From Mesorhizobium sp. SARCC-RB16n (GTDB lineage Bacteria > Pseudomonadota > Alphaproteobacteria > Rhizobiales > Rhizobiaceae), in the NCBI RefSeq assembly GCF_008520305.1, contig NZ_ML703274.1:1-64000 (forward strand): a stretch of 64,000 nucleotides of DNA, given 5' to 3'. The translations under genes and the position numbers were made by a program. Positions 40,227-50,599 of the stretch are shown here, one piece after another (position 1 is the stretch's first letter; the number at the start of each line of letters is the position of its first letter). The notes under the pieces are model-generated. The model did no database searches and was not told the origin of the DNA. It saw only the letters and a program-made list of their open reading frames with translations.

Positions 40227-41414
40227 ATGCCTCTTGCTCTTTACGCCCTCACCGCCGGCGCCTTCGGCATCGGCGTAACTGAATTCGTCATCATGGGACT
40301 GCTGCTCGACGTCAGCGCCGATCTCGGTGTCTCGATCTCGGCGGCGGGCCTGCTCATTTCCGGCTATGCGCTAGGCGTGGTTGTCGGTGCGCCGCTGCTC
40401 GGCGCGGTAGCCGGCCGCCTGCCGCGCAAGACCTTGCTGCTTGCCCTGATGGTGGTTTTCACCGTCGGCAACCTCGCCTGCGCGCTGGCGCCCGACTACT
40501 GGACGCTGATGGCCGCGCGCGTGCTCACCGCCTTCGCTCATGCCTCCTTCTTCGGCGTCGGCTCGGTTGTTGCCACCGGCCTCGTCGCACCCAACAAGAA
40601 GGCTTCGGCCATCGCTCTGATGTTCACGGGCCTGACCGTCGCCAACATTCTGGGCGTGCCGTTCGGTACCTGGCTCGGCCAGGCCTATGGCTGGCGCTCG
40701 ACTTTCCTTACCGTCACGCTGGTCGGCGTTGTCGCCTTTGCCGTGATTGCGCTGCTGGTGCCGCGCGACGCACCGGCCGTGGAGGATGAAGAGGAAAGTT
40801 CCGGGGGCACACTTGCCGTGCTTGGCCGCCGGCCGGTGCTGCTCGGCCTTTTGACCACCGTGCTGAGCTGGGTCGGCGTCTTTGCCGCCTTCACCTATCT
40901 GGCGCCGATCCTCACCCGCATCAGCGGCTTTTCAGAAGCCGCCGTGTCGCCGATCCTGCTCGTCTTCGGCGGCGGGCTGGTCGCCGGCAATCTGCTCGGC
41001 GGCCGCCTCGCCGACCGACATCTCATGCCGACGGTCATCGGCACGCTGGTCGCGCTTTCAGCCGTGCTCTTCGTCATGACCGCGGCCGTGCACCAGCCGG
41101 TCGCGGCGATCATTGCCATCGGTCTGCTGGGCGCGGCGGCCTTCGCCACGGTAGCCCCACTACAGATATGGGTGCTTGAGAAGGCCAAGGGCGCCGGCCA
41201 GGGTCTGGCCTCCTCCTTCAACATTGCCGCCTTCAATCTCGGCAATGCGATCGGCGCCTGGCTCGGCGGTTTCGTCATCGATCACGGCCCCGGCCTCGGC
41301 TTCGTTCCCTTGATCGCCGGCATCGTGCCACTCGCAGCACTCGCTGTGGTGTTTCTGGCGCTGCGCCTGGAGCGCGGCCCTGCGGTCGCCGTGCCGGCCA
41401 CGGCCCAGTGCTGA
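40227..41414 (+). CDS. MFS exporter, DHA1 (AraJ-like) group
   Basis: A 395-residue major facilitator protein with 12 hydrophobic segments. It shows the DHA1 signature FGIGVTEFVIMGLL in helix 1 and GRLPRKTLLLALM in the loop between helices 2 and 3. These transporters expel sugars, drugs or small toxic compounds by proton antiport. The start at MPLALYALTAGAFG begins at the first helix; 31 more codons are open upstream and an ATG at 40161 cannot be excluded. It is divergent from the LysR gene and followed after 40 bases by the second aldo-keto reductase. Confidence 0.9.
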   Translation: MPLALYALTAGAFGIGVTEFVIMGLLLDVSADLGVSISAAGLLISGYALGVVVGAPLLGAVAGRLPRKTLLLALMVVFTVGNLACALAPDYWTLMAARVLTAFAHASFFGVGSVVATGLVAPNKKASAIALMFTGLTVANILGVPFGTWLGQAYGWRSTFLTVTLVGVVAFAVIALLVPRDAPAVEDEEESSGGTLAVLGRRPVLLGLLTTVLSWVGVFAAFTYLAPILTRISGFSEAAVSPILLVFGGGLVAGNLLGGRLADRHLMPTVIGTLVALSAVLFVMTAAVHQPVAAIIAIGLLGAAAFATVAPLQIWVLEKAKGAGQGLASSFNIAAFNLGNAIGAWLGGFVIDHGPGLGFVPLIAGIVPLAALAVVFLALRLERGPAVAVPATAQC

Positions 41415-41454
41415 CCGAACCAAATCCACAACCGACATCACAAGGAGCTAAATC

Positions 41455-42489
41455 ATGGACTATCGACGTCTCGGCGCATCGGGCCTGAAGGTCCCGGCGC
41501 TTTCATTCGGCGCCGGCACCTTCGGCGGCTCCGGCCCGCTGTTCGGCGCCTGGGGCAACAGCGACGCGCAAGAGGCGCGGCGTCTTATCGACATCTGCCT
41601 CGAGGCCGGCGTCAATTTGTTCGACACCGCCGACGTCTATTCGAACGGCGCCTCGGAGGAGGTGCTCGGCGAGGCGATCAAGGGCCGCCGCGATGCCGTG
41701 CTGATCTCGACCAAGACCGCGCTGCCGATGGGCGACGGGCCCGCCGATTACGGCTCCTCGCGCTCGCGGCTGATCAAGTCCGTGGATGCCGCGCTGAAGC
41801 GCCTCGGCACCGACTATATCGACCTGTTGCAGCTGCATGCCTTCGATGCCGGCACGCCGATCGAGGAAGTGCTGTCGACGCTCGACAACCTCGTGTGCGC
41901 CGGCAAGCTGCGTTATGTCGGCGTCTCCAACTTCTCCGGCTGGCAGGTGATGAAGTCGCTCGGCCTGGCGGAGAAGAACGGCTATCCCCGCTATGTCGCG
42001 CACCAGGTCTACTATTCTCTCGTCGGCCGCGACTATGAGTGGGAGCTGATGCCGCTTGGCCTCGACCAGGATGTCGGCGCGCTGGTGTGGAGCCCGCTCG
42101 GCTGGGGTCGCCTGACCGGCAAGATCCGCCGCGGCCAGCCCTTGCCGGAAAAGAGCCGGCTGCACGACACCGCGAGCTTCGGCCCGCCGGTCGAGGACGA
42201 GCATCTCTACCGGGTCATGGATGCCCTCGATGCGGTGGCGCAGGAAACCGGCAAGACGGTTCCGCAAATCGCCATCAACTGGCTGCTGCAGCGCCCGACC
42301 GTTTCATCGGTGATCATCGGCGCTCGCAACGAGGAGCAACTGCGCCAGAACCTTGCCGCCGTCGGCTGGGCCCTGACGCCGGAGCAGATGAAAAAGCTCG
42401 ACGCGGCAAGCGAGGTCACCGCGCCCTACCCGTACTTCCCCTATCGGCGCCAGGAGGGTTTTGCCCGGCTCAATCCACCGGCGGTGTGA
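41455..42489 (+). CDS. Aldo-keto reductase
   Basis: A 344-residue aldo-keto reductase related to the one at 38092. Catalytic positions are in LFDTADVYSNGASEE, VLISTKTALP and LLQLHA, and the cofactor segment is SVIIGARNEEQLRQNL. AAGGAG precedes the ATG. It starts 40 bases after the exporter stop, so exporter and reductase are probably co-transcribed under the LysR regulator. Substrate unknown. Confidence 0.93.
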   Translation: MDYRRLGASGLKVPALSFGAGTFGGSGPLFGAWGNSDAQEARRLIDICLEAGVNLFDTADVYSNGASEEVLGEAIKGRRDAVLISTKTALPMGDGPADYGSSRSRLIKSVDAALKRLGTDYIDLLQLHAFDAGTPIEEVLSTLDNLVCAGKLRYVGVSNFSGWQVMKSLGLAEKNGYPRYVAHQVYYSLVGRDYEWELMPLGLDQDVGALVWSPLGWGRLTGKIRRGQPLPEKSRLHDTASFGPPVEDEHLYRVMDALDAVAQETGKTVPQIAINWLLQRPTVSSVIIGARNEEQLRQNLAAVGWALTPEQMKKLDAASEVTAPYPYFPYRRQEGFARLNPPAV

Positions 42490-42586
42490 CCAGCTCGGAA
42501 CCGCTACGGGGACAATTGTCTTTCACTGGGGCGCGCAAAGCGCGGCGTAGCGGCTCGACAGTGCCGACCAATCTGCATATCGTGTT

Positions 42587-42946
42587 GTGGTGGATAGACT
42601 GAATTTAAGTACTGACTACTACGCCACGTCCGATGCAGATGGACGGTTTCAACATGGCGTGATTTTCCATATCACGCGCAACAAAGCTGGTGGGTCTATC
42701 AGCACCCCTGTGGGGCGCTTTTATACATGGCGACCAGAGATCCATCCGGAGGGGTATTTTGACCATTCTAGGGTCGACTGTTACGTTGACGATCATCGCC
42801 TTGCACCAGAGCCAAGCTGGCTTGCACGCACGCTTCTAGGCGCCCTTGTAGAACTAGGCAGCGTATCAGAGCCGATATGGTTGGGGTGGCATCGGTCCAA
42901 AGAATTGGATGGCGAAGAACGGGGTAAGGTCTTCGATCTCGACTAA
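42587..42946 (+). CDS. Hypothetical protein, low GC, unrecognised family
   Basis: A 119-residue frame with protein-like composition (GRFYTWRPEIHPEGYFDHSR, PSWLARTLLGALVELGSVSE) but no family I recognise. Codon use has much lower third-position GC than the neighbours, suggesting recent acquisition. The start is a GTG without a clear ribosome-binding site, so the true start may be internal, for example the GTG before IFHITRNK. Its stop overlaps the stop of the opposing usg gene by four bases. Confidence 0.5.
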   Translation: MVDRLNLSTDYYATSDADGRFQHGVIFHITRNKAGGSISTPVGRFYTWRPEIHPEGYFDHSRVDCYVDDHRLAPEPSWLARTLLGALVELGSVSEPIWLGWHRSKELDGEERGKVFDLD

Positions 42947-43215
42947 TGCAGCACGAACTCTCCATCCACCTTGCGCCATTCATTCGGCGCGATCAGCTTC
43001 TGGTGCGTATAGACCACCGAATGCAGCGGCCCATCCAGCTTGGCTTTCCAGAATTCGATGAACCGGATCAGCACCGGGAACTTCGGAGCGAGGTCGTAGT
43101 CCTGCCAGACGAAGCTCTGCAGGAGATGCGGGTGGTCGGGGAAATGATAAAGAATCTTGGCCGTCGTCAGGCCGTAGCCTTTGAGCATCAGGTCCATTTC
43201 AAGATGGTCGCGCAT
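42943..43215 (-). CDS. usg: Usg family protein
   Basis: A 90-residue protein with the Usg signature: LMLKGYGLTTAKILYHFPDH, SFVWQDYDLAPKFPVL and WKAKLDGPLHSVVYTHQKLI. Usg was named from its place upstream of trp genes in Rhodobacterales/Caulobacter; its biochemical role is not established. It is common and well conserved in alphaproteobacteria. The start at MRDHLEMDLM gives the usual length; 14 additional codons are open upstream. Confidence 0.9.
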   Translation of the reverse strand: MRDHLEMDLMLKGYGLTTAKILYHFPDHPHLLQSFVWQDYDLAPKFPVLIRFIEFWKAKLDGPLHSVVYTHQKLIAPNEWRKVDGEFVLH

Positions 43216-43521
43216 TGCGGTCCCCAAGGTTGATTCTCCTTTCCTCCCAGGCACCAATTGTGCGCGCCGTTACTTAACTGTCTATTGATTTTTCTTGATC
43301 GCAAAACGAACTTTTCCCGCAAAAACATGCAGTTAGCAGCGAACCCATTCGAGTGCTGACAGCCCCGGAGAAGCCGCCTGCGGCATCCCGCCACGCGAAT
43401 CCAACGTCTAATGTTGCCGTCGCGGCGGAACTGGTAATAATGCCGCCGAATTCGCGGCTGCGTCGCCGCGATCCCGCGGGTGTTTCAAGCCGGCGGATTG
43501 GTTCGGGAGGAAAGCGAAGAA
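43216..43521. other. Intergenic region between usg and acs
   Basis: About 300 bases between divergent genes without a credible gene. The AT-rich stretch at about 43265-43330 is the likely promoter zone for one or both genes; no operator is obvious. The acs ribosome-binding site AGGAAAG lies just before 43522. Confidence 0.5.
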
Positions 43522-45476
<1,955 letters not shown>

Positions 45477-45477
<1 letters not shown>

Positions 45478-46229
45478 TGCGGGAAGACGCGGCATTGGGC
45501 ACCGTCACCCAGCTGTGGCGCTATCCGGCGAGTTCGCTCGCCGGCGAGCGCCAGGACGCCATCCTGGTCGGCACCGACAGCATCGAGGGCGACCGTATGT
45601 TCGGCCTCGTCGATATCGCGGACAATGAAATTGCCCGGCCCGATCGCGACGTCAAATGGCACAAGGTGCCGCGCATCCGGACCCGGTTGAGCCGTAGCGG
45701 CGAATTGGAAATCGCCATCCCCGATGGCGACTGGCTAGCCGCACCCAGCGCTGAATGCGACCGCGCGGTGTCGGCCTATCTCGGCTTCGGCGCCTCGATC
45801 CGGCCGTATCGCAGGGAAAACCCGGCCGGCTATGCCGGGCCGCTGACCGCGGAGCGCTACCGCAAGGCGCCGATCCACCTTCTGACCACGGCATCCCTGG
45901 CGCGGCTGAAGGCACTGCATCCGGACGGAGCCGCCGACCCGCGACGCTTCCGGCCCAACATCGTCGTCGACATGGCTTCGGTCGACGGCTCGTTTCCCGA
46001 AACCGAATGGATCGGCCGCAAGCTCGCCATCGGCGACCTCGTCTTGACGATCTCCGAGCCGTGCCGCCGCTGCGGCTTCACCATCATCGCCCAGGACGGC
46101 TTCGACAATGATCCGGCCATCCTGCGCAATCTGGTCCGCCACAACGCGCATAATCTCGGTGTCTATTGCACCGTCGACCAGCCCGGCCGGGTCGAGATCG
46201 GCGCGCCGATGCGGTTCGTGACGGCATAG
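45477..46229 (+). CDS. MOSC domain protein
   Basis: A 250-residue protein with an N-terminal MOSC beta-barrel (LWRYPASSLAGERQDAILVG) and a C-terminal MOSC domain (RFRPNIVVDM, WIGRKLAIGDLVLTISEPCRRCGFT). The cysteines in EPCRRCG are the usual MOSC sulfur-carrying position. MOSC proteins handle molybdenum cofactor or sulfur transfer, and some reduce N-hydroxylated compounds with a redox chain. The ATG overlaps the acs stop by one base (TGATG), so the two are translationally coupled, an association with no obvious metabolic reason. Confidence 0.88.
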
Positions 46230-46385
46230 CCCTCGTAGCTCGCCGCCCTGGTGCGATAGAGATGTGGCGGCCCTCTTCACACGGCTTGTAATACGCGTGA
46301 CAGAAAACCGCGCCATACAGCTGGCGCGCGACCCGCCTTGCCGCTTCCGTCGGCATCCATTTCAGATCCACCAATCGGAGTGCCG

Positions 46386-47204
46386 ATGACTTCCCTGCCC
46401 ATCCTTGGCGCCGCCATGACCCTGGACGACCTCGAAATCCACCGCGACTGGCTTTTCGAAAAGCAGCGTGACCTCGAATTGCAGAGCTTTGCCGAGGCCA
46501 GTGTTCTCAACGGCGACTGGGCACCGCTCGCCGCCCGCGCCAAAAAGCTTCTCGGCGGCTATCAGGGACGGCTCGGGATACACGGGCCATTCTGGGGCTT
46601 CACCATCGCCTCGCAGGACCCCGACATTCGCGACGTCGTCGGCAAACGCCTGCTGCAAGGTCTCGATGTCTGTGCCGCCATCCGTGCGACGCATATGGTC
46701 GTTCACAGCCCCTATACGACCTGGTCCTACAACAACCTCGACAACAATCCCGGCGAACGCGAAAAAATCATCGAATACTCTCAGCTGACGCTGCGCGACG
46801 CCGTCAAGCGGGCCGAAGACATCGGCTGCACCATGGTGCTGGAGAACATCGAGGACAAGGATCCGCAAATCCGGGTGGCGTTGGCGGACAGCTTCAAGTC
46901 GCCCGCGGTCGCGGTCTCCATCGACACGGGCCACGCCTACTATGCCCATGGCTCGACCGGTGCTCCGCCGGTGGACTACTATGTGCACGCCGCCGGCAAC
47001 CGCCTGCAGCATGTCCATCTGCAGGATGCCGACGGCTACGCCGATCGTCATTGGAGCCTCGGCGAAGGCACCATCCAATGGCGTTCGGTCTTTGCCGCGC
47101 TCGCTAGGCTCGAAAGCAATCCGCGCCTCATCATCGAAATCAAGGACAAGTCCAAGATCCCCGCTTCGGCGGCCTATATCGCCTCGCTCGGCATCGCCGA
47201 GTGA
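46386..47204 (+). CDS. Sugar phosphate isomerase/epimerase family TIM-barrel protein
   Basis: A 272-residue protein of the xylose-isomerase-like TIM-barrel (AP endonuclease 2) family. Metal-binding segments include THMVVHSPYTTW, MVLENIEDKDP with the Glu ligand near residue 160, SIDTGHAYYAHG near residue 180, and HVHLQDADGYADRHWSLGEG near residue 212, and a final IIEIKD. All ligands look intact. The substrate is unknown. The start at MTSLPILGAAM follows a GGAG; 16 more codons are open upstream. Confidence 0.87.
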   Translation: MTSLPILGAAMTLDDLEIHRDWLFEKQRDLELQSFAEASVLNGDWAPLAARAKKLLGGYQGRLGIHGPFWGFTIASQDPDIRDVVGKRLLQGLDVCAAIRATHMVVHSPYTTWSYNNLDNNPGEREKIIEYSQLTLRDAVKRAEDIGCTMVLENIEDKDPQIRVALADSFKSPAVAVSIDTGHAYYAHGSTGAPPVDYYVHAAGNRLQHVHLQDADGYADRHWSLGEGTIQWRSVFAALARLESNPRLIIEIKDKSKIPASAAYIASLGIAE

Positions 47205-47230
47205 GATGTGGCAAATGAGAGCGTTCCGCC

Positions 47231-48499
47231 TTACCGGTACAAATCCGCCCGTGTCGGTGGCAAGCCGCTCGGGCCTCGCGCCCGTTTGGTGGCGACGGTC
47301 TGGAATATCTGCGCCGAGGCGCGTTCGAAGGTGATGGAGCAGCCGCTCAGGTAAAGCAGCCACAGCCGCGCCTTGGCTTCGCCGACCTCGGCGATCGCCT
47401 CGCCGAACCGCGCCTGCAGACGCTCGGCCCACAGCCTGCAGGTGCAGGCATAGTGCTCGCGCAAATTCTCGACATCGTAGACGAGGAAGCCGTGTGCTTC
47501 GAGATTGCCTACTGTCATGCCGATCGTGTCGAGTTCGCCACCCGGGAAGATGTATTTGATCAGCGCCTTGTATTCCGGCCCCTTGCGCAGCGTCTTCTTG
47601 ATGTCGCCCTTGCTGCGCCTTGTGATGGCGTGATGCAGATAGATGCCGCCTGGTTTCAGCAGCCGGTGGACAGCGGAGAAGTAGGCGGCATGGTTTGCCA
47701 GGCCTAGATGCTCGAACATACCGATGGACGATATCTTGTCGAAGGTGCCGGTGAGCTCCGCGTAGGACTTTATCTCGATGGTGATCTTGTCCTCCAGACC
47801 CTCGGCGCGAATGCGCTCGCGGGCAAGCGAGGTCTGGGCTTGCGACAGCGAGACGCCGTGCCCGACGACACCGTAGTTTTTCGCGGCATGGATCAGCATC
47901 GCGCCCCAGCCGCAGCCGATGTCGAGCAATCTTTCACCGGGTTTCAGCCGAAGCTTGCGGCAGATATGGTCGAGCTTGTCGACCTGCGCCTCGTCGATGC
48001 CGTTTGCGAAATCCTGGAAATACCCGCAGCTATAGACCATGCGCTGGTCTAGAAAGAGCCCGTAGAAGGCATTCGAGATATCATAGTGATGCTGGATCGC
48101 CTCCTTGCTGGAGCCGCTGACGAACGGGTTGCGACCGGCGAGATCAACCCGCGACGCCATCTGCTTTCTCGAAAACAGCACCGCCGGCAAGTCACGCAGA
48201 AGCGCCCGTTTCGGCAATGCCTTCAGCTTCGACCGCAGCTTGCCCGTCGAAGGCAGGGCATAGAAATCGAACAGCGATCCATCCTCGATGTCGACTGCCT
48301 TGGAAATCCACATCTCGATTAGGGTCGACAAGGACGGTCGGCGAACAATCCGCCAGACAATGTCGCGGTCGTTGATAACGAGCACGGGCCCCGTGGCGGG
48401 GCCGATCCGCTCGCCGGTCCACAGTCTGACCGCGAAGCCGGGCTTCACCGCCTCGACTACCGTTCGAACGATGCGCGCAGCTCTTTCGGTGGCGTCCAT
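47231..48499 (-). CDS. cfa: Cyclopropane-fatty-acyl-phospholipid synthase family methyltransferase
   Basis: Cfa adds a methylene from S-adenosylmethionine across double bonds of membrane lipid acyl chains, an adaptation to acid or stationary phase. The 422-residue protein has an N-terminal lipid-binding region and a SAM domain with LLDIGCGWGAMLIHAAKNYG near residue 196, SSIGMFEHLG and YLHHAI. The start at MDATERAARIVRTVV is chosen because GGGGAAGGGC precedes it. It is monocistronic and opposite the TIM-barrel gene. Confidence 0.9.
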   Translation of the reverse strand: MDATERAARIVRTVVEAVKPGFAVRLWTGERIGPATGPVLVINDRDIVWRIVRRPSLSTLIEMWISKAVDIEDGSLFDFYALPSTGKLRSKLKALPKRALLRDLPAVLFSRKQMASRVDLAGRNPFVSGSSKEAIQHHYDISNAFYGLFLDQRMVYSCGYFQDFANGIDEAQVDKLDHICRKLRLKPGERLLDIGCGWGAMLIHAAKNYGVVGHGVSLSQAQTSLARERIRAEGLEDKITIEIKSYAELTGTFDKISSIGMFEHLGLANHAAYFSAVHRLLKPGGIYLHHAITRRSKGDIKKTLRKGPEYKALIKYIFPGGELDTIGMTVGNLEAHGFLVYDVENLREHYACTCRLWAERLQARFGEAIAEVGEAKARLWLLYLSGCSITFERASAQIFQTVATKRARGPSGLPPTRADLYR

Positions 48500-48633
48500 G
48501 CCCTTCCCCGCGGTCGATGGCCAATCTTGTCCGTTTGAGACCTGGATCGCAAGCCAAAGCATGCGGCGCCATCTTCCGGCAAGGAATGCCTTTTTCAGCA
48601 TGGTACTTGTCATTTGCTGCAACGCACCCCATC

Positions 48634-48657
48634 ATGGGTGTGTGTTCAACGAACTGA
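48634..48657 (+). CDS. Seven-codon upstream ORF
   Basis: ATG at 48634 opens MGVCSTN and ends with TGA at 48655-48657, immediately before the perfect Shine-Dalgarno sequence of the next small ORF. It has no clear ribosome-binding site of its own. It may be a chance frame; listed because of its tight placement. Confidence 0.2.
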   Translation: MGVCSTN

Positions 48658-48671
48658 AAGGAGGTGATCCG

Positions 48672-48743
48672 ATGTCGAGTGATTTCGTTTTCCAGAACGT
48701 GGCCTCAGCGGATTGCACTTTCGGGAAGCAGTCTTCCCGTTAA
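48672..48743 (+). CDS. Candidate 23-residue small protein with perfect Shine-Dalgarno
   Basis: The frame encodes MSSDFVFQNVASADCTFGKQ and three more residues (SSR), then TAA. The 13 bases AAGGAGGTGATCC at 48658-48670 are the exact complement of the 16S rRNA 3' end, and GGAGG is seven bases from the ATG. A 7-bp hairpin (CGGGAAG/CTTCCCG) covers the last codons. No family is recognised. With the hairpins and terminator that follow, this looks like a short, strongly translated transcript or a ribosome-occupied regulatory RNA. Confidence 0.55.
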   Translation: MSSDFVFQNVASADCTFGKQSSR

Positions 48744-48779
48744 GGCGCGAGATGCGCGGCGGGTGACGTGAGCGTCACC
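48722..48779 (+). ncRNA. Two consecutive stem-loops after the small ORF
   Basis: CGGGAAG-CAGT-CTTCCCG at 48722-48739 and GGTGACG-TGAG-CGTCACC at 48762-48779 are perfect stems with four-base loops. The second can be extended by GGC/GCC with a bulge. With the terminator at 48812 they make a compact structured 3' region, suggesting an RNA function alone or with the small ORF. Confidence 0.5.
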
Positions 48780-48811
48780 GCCATTGAGCCGCGTCATGGA
48801 CGGAAACACGG

Positions 48812-48850
48812 AAGGCCGCCGGCTTCGAAAGAAGCGGCGGCCTTTTCCTT
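48812..48850 (+). terminator. Intrinsic terminator
   Basis: A stem of 14 pairs with one bulge and a GAAA tetraloop (AAGGCCGCC...GGCGGCCTT) is followed by ttttcctttt on the plus strand. It best serves the small plus-strand transcript, but it also lies 13 bases after the TadG-like stop on the minus strand. Confidence 0.85.
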
Positions 48851-48862
48851 TTGGGCCGGGTC

Positions 48863-50224
48863 CTACTTCGTCAAAGCAAGGGCTTCGATGTTGCGGGCGA
48901 TTGTCTGAAAGGCCGAATCCAATTCGGCGCCATCGGCGGCCTGGTAGAAATGCTTGACCGAACCGGTATCGGGGCTGGCACAATTCTGGAGCGTCGAAGC
49001 GGCATTCGTCTCGTCGAGTTTGAAGCCGATCGTGAAGATCTCTATGCCTTTGTCGCGCATGGCAGCGCAGAGTTTTGTCGCCGCCGTGCGGGTCGTTTCC
49101 TTGCCGGCGTCGTTATAGACCCCACCAACGCTGGTCGCGTCGAAATAGGACAGGTTGAATTCGCCGTCCGTCATGAGGATCGCGTACTTGCCAACTTTCT
49201 TGGGATCGAGCTTGGCTGGCCGCTGAGAGGCATTGAGCACACTGCCCCAGCTTTCCGACAGCATATACCAGGTCCATTGGACGCCGATGTGGCCGGCGGT
49301 GCCTCCCGAGGCGACAAGATTCTTGATGACATTCTTGAGCGTGGCGACGTCAGCCGTCAAAGGGACGAGCGCGGCGGCCGGACAAGCTGCGGTGTTTGTG
49401 TTTGCAGCGAAGCTCGACAACAGATAGTCGCGGTTGACCATGCTGGAGACAGGACCTGCGTCCGAATATTGATCGGCCCCTTTGCGTTCGGTGGCGCAAT
49501 TGTCCGGGCGTGGGGACGCCGAAGCAGACTGAGCGCTCGCATTGCCGGGCGCCTGTTTGCGCTGGCTGGCATTGGCTTCCACATAGACGCTGCTGGCCGC
49601 AAGTTGGCCGGTATTGACCGAATTGGCGTAGGGCACGATGGAGAGGCGAACGCGCGGCTTGTTCGGGTCCTGACTGCCTAGAAAGCTGTCCACCGCATTG
49701 GCGGCGGCGGTTTTCAGGTCCTTGATTTTCTGACCGGCCATCGATCCGGTTACATCGAGCATCATCGCCACTTCGATGGTCCTGTCCGAATAAAGCGATG
49801 TCGTCGAAGCAGTGACCCGCCTCGCATCGTCCGTGCCGAAAATCGGGAAGAACAGGGCAACATCGACATGGGCGTCCACTTGGACCGTTTTTGCGGTCTT
49901 GTCGACGATCAGCTTGTCGAGCACGATCTGGCCGGCGTGCAGAATGCCCGCCGTGCTGTTGGCGTCGAGAAAGGCCTGCACGGATTTGTTGGCGTCGGCT
50001 TCCTTGATGGCGCCGGTGGTCAGGTCACGTGCTGTCGATGTCACGGCCGCATCGACCACGCCCTGCAGGCTCGATTTGGCATTGTAGAGCTGAGTGACAT
50101 TGACCGAAAAGCCCGCGACCAGCGCCAAGACCGAGGCAGCAAAGCCGAACAGGACTGCGAAATTTCCACCACGATCTCTGGCGAACTCGCCGACCGCGTG
50201 AACAAGACCCCCGTAATTCCGCAT
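48863..50224 (-). CDS. TadG-like pilus assembly protein with von Willebrand A domain
   Basis: A 453-residue secreted or membrane-anchored protein. The N-terminus (MRNYGGLVHAVGEFARDRGG) is followed by one hydrophobic segment (FAVLFGFAASVLALVAGFSV, about residues 22-41) and the TadE/TadG pattern YNAKSSLQGVVDAAVTSTAR. A VWA domain begins MMLDVTGSMAGQKI near residue 153, with the metal site in the DxTGS variant, and continues to ILMTDGEFN and KGIEIFTIGFKLD. TadG-type proteins act with Flp/Tad pili or on the cell surface. No other tad gene is nearby, so it is an isolated copy. Confidence 0.88.
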   Translation of the reverse strand: MRNYGGLVHAVGEFARDRGGNFAVLFGFAASVLALVAGFSVNVTQLYNAKSSLQGVVDAAVTSTARDLTTGAIKEADANKSVQAFLDANSTAGILHAGQIVLDKLIVDKTAKTVQVDAHVDVALFFPIFGTDDARRVTASTTSLYSDRTIEVAMMLDVTGSMAGQKIKDLKTAAANAVDSFLGSQDPNKPRVRLSIVPYANSVNTGQLAASSVYVEANASQRKQAPGNASAQSASASPRPDNCATERKGADQYSDAGPVSSMVNRDYLLSSFAANTNTAACPAAALVPLTADVATLKNVIKNLVASGGTAGHIGVQWTWYMLSESWGSVLNASQRPAKLDPKKVGKYAILMTDGEFNLSYFDATSVGGVYNDAGKETTRTAATKLCAAMRDKGIEIFTIGFKLDETNAASTLQNCASPDTGSVKHFYQAADGAELDSAFQTIARNIEALALTK

Positions 50225-50373
50225 CCAACAGCCTCCGCTTGCCTCGGCCTCGTCGCCGCGGACAGGGCAATGCAGGATTCCAGCCGGATGACGCCGCCTC
50301 ACGCCGGGACACCCTCGGCAAGACATCAACCTGTTGTTTTTGCTTACTTTCGACCTTCGTAAAGGTGAACGAC

Positions 50374-50422
50374 TGGTAAACGAAAAAACACGGTTGTCGC
50401 CGCGTTTACCAAGCGCTTACCA
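50374..50422. promoter_or_regulatory. TTACCA-type repeat cluster upstream of the TadG-like gene
   Basis: TGGTAAACG (50374-50382) and CGTTTACCA (50403-50411) are a perfect 9-bp inverted repeat. TTTACCA at 50405-50411 and CTTACCA at 50416-50422 are direct copies 11 bases apart, one helical turn. The arrangement resembles TTAACC-type cell-cycle boxes of alphaproteobacteria, but with a changed base; the regulator is unknown. Confidence 0.4.
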
Positions 50423-50569
50423 TGCTGGAGGCGAGGCCATCGCCGAAGCGTGGCGACGTCCTGTTGCGGCACAGCCTTTCTGTGCCGAAGCGGACCAACT
50501 GTCCCAGGATTGAAGGCCCCGCGAACTGGTCAGCGGCAAAATGTGTTTGGATGTAGGGCCTGTTAGGAA

Positions 50570-50593
50570 GATCAGGCCGGCCTCACCTGAATA
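50570..50593. repeat. Partial copy of the mosaic intergenic repeat
   Basis: The sequence gcctcacctgaatatc at 50578-50593 matches 5040-5055 exactly, with a similar preceding stretch. It is a truncated end of the repeat seen at 4833-5055, next to the stop of the transglutaminase-like gene. Confidence 0.6.
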
Positions 50594-50599
50594 TCATAG

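Larger units (their letters stand above)
50225..50599. other. Intergenic region upstream of the TadG-like gene
   Basis: This 375-base region contains no gene. It holds TGGTAAACG at 50374-50382, CGTTTACCA at 50403-50411 and another TTACCA at 50417-50422, and a partial copy of a mosaic repeat at 50570-50593. Confidence 0.6.

Noticed and set aside
46084-46374. Minus-strand frame starting MVDLKWMPTEAARRVARQL between the MOSC and TIM-barrel genes
   Set aside because: The first 45 residues look protein-like, but the rest runs antisense into the MOSC gene and turns Arg-rich; no ribosome-binding site was evident.
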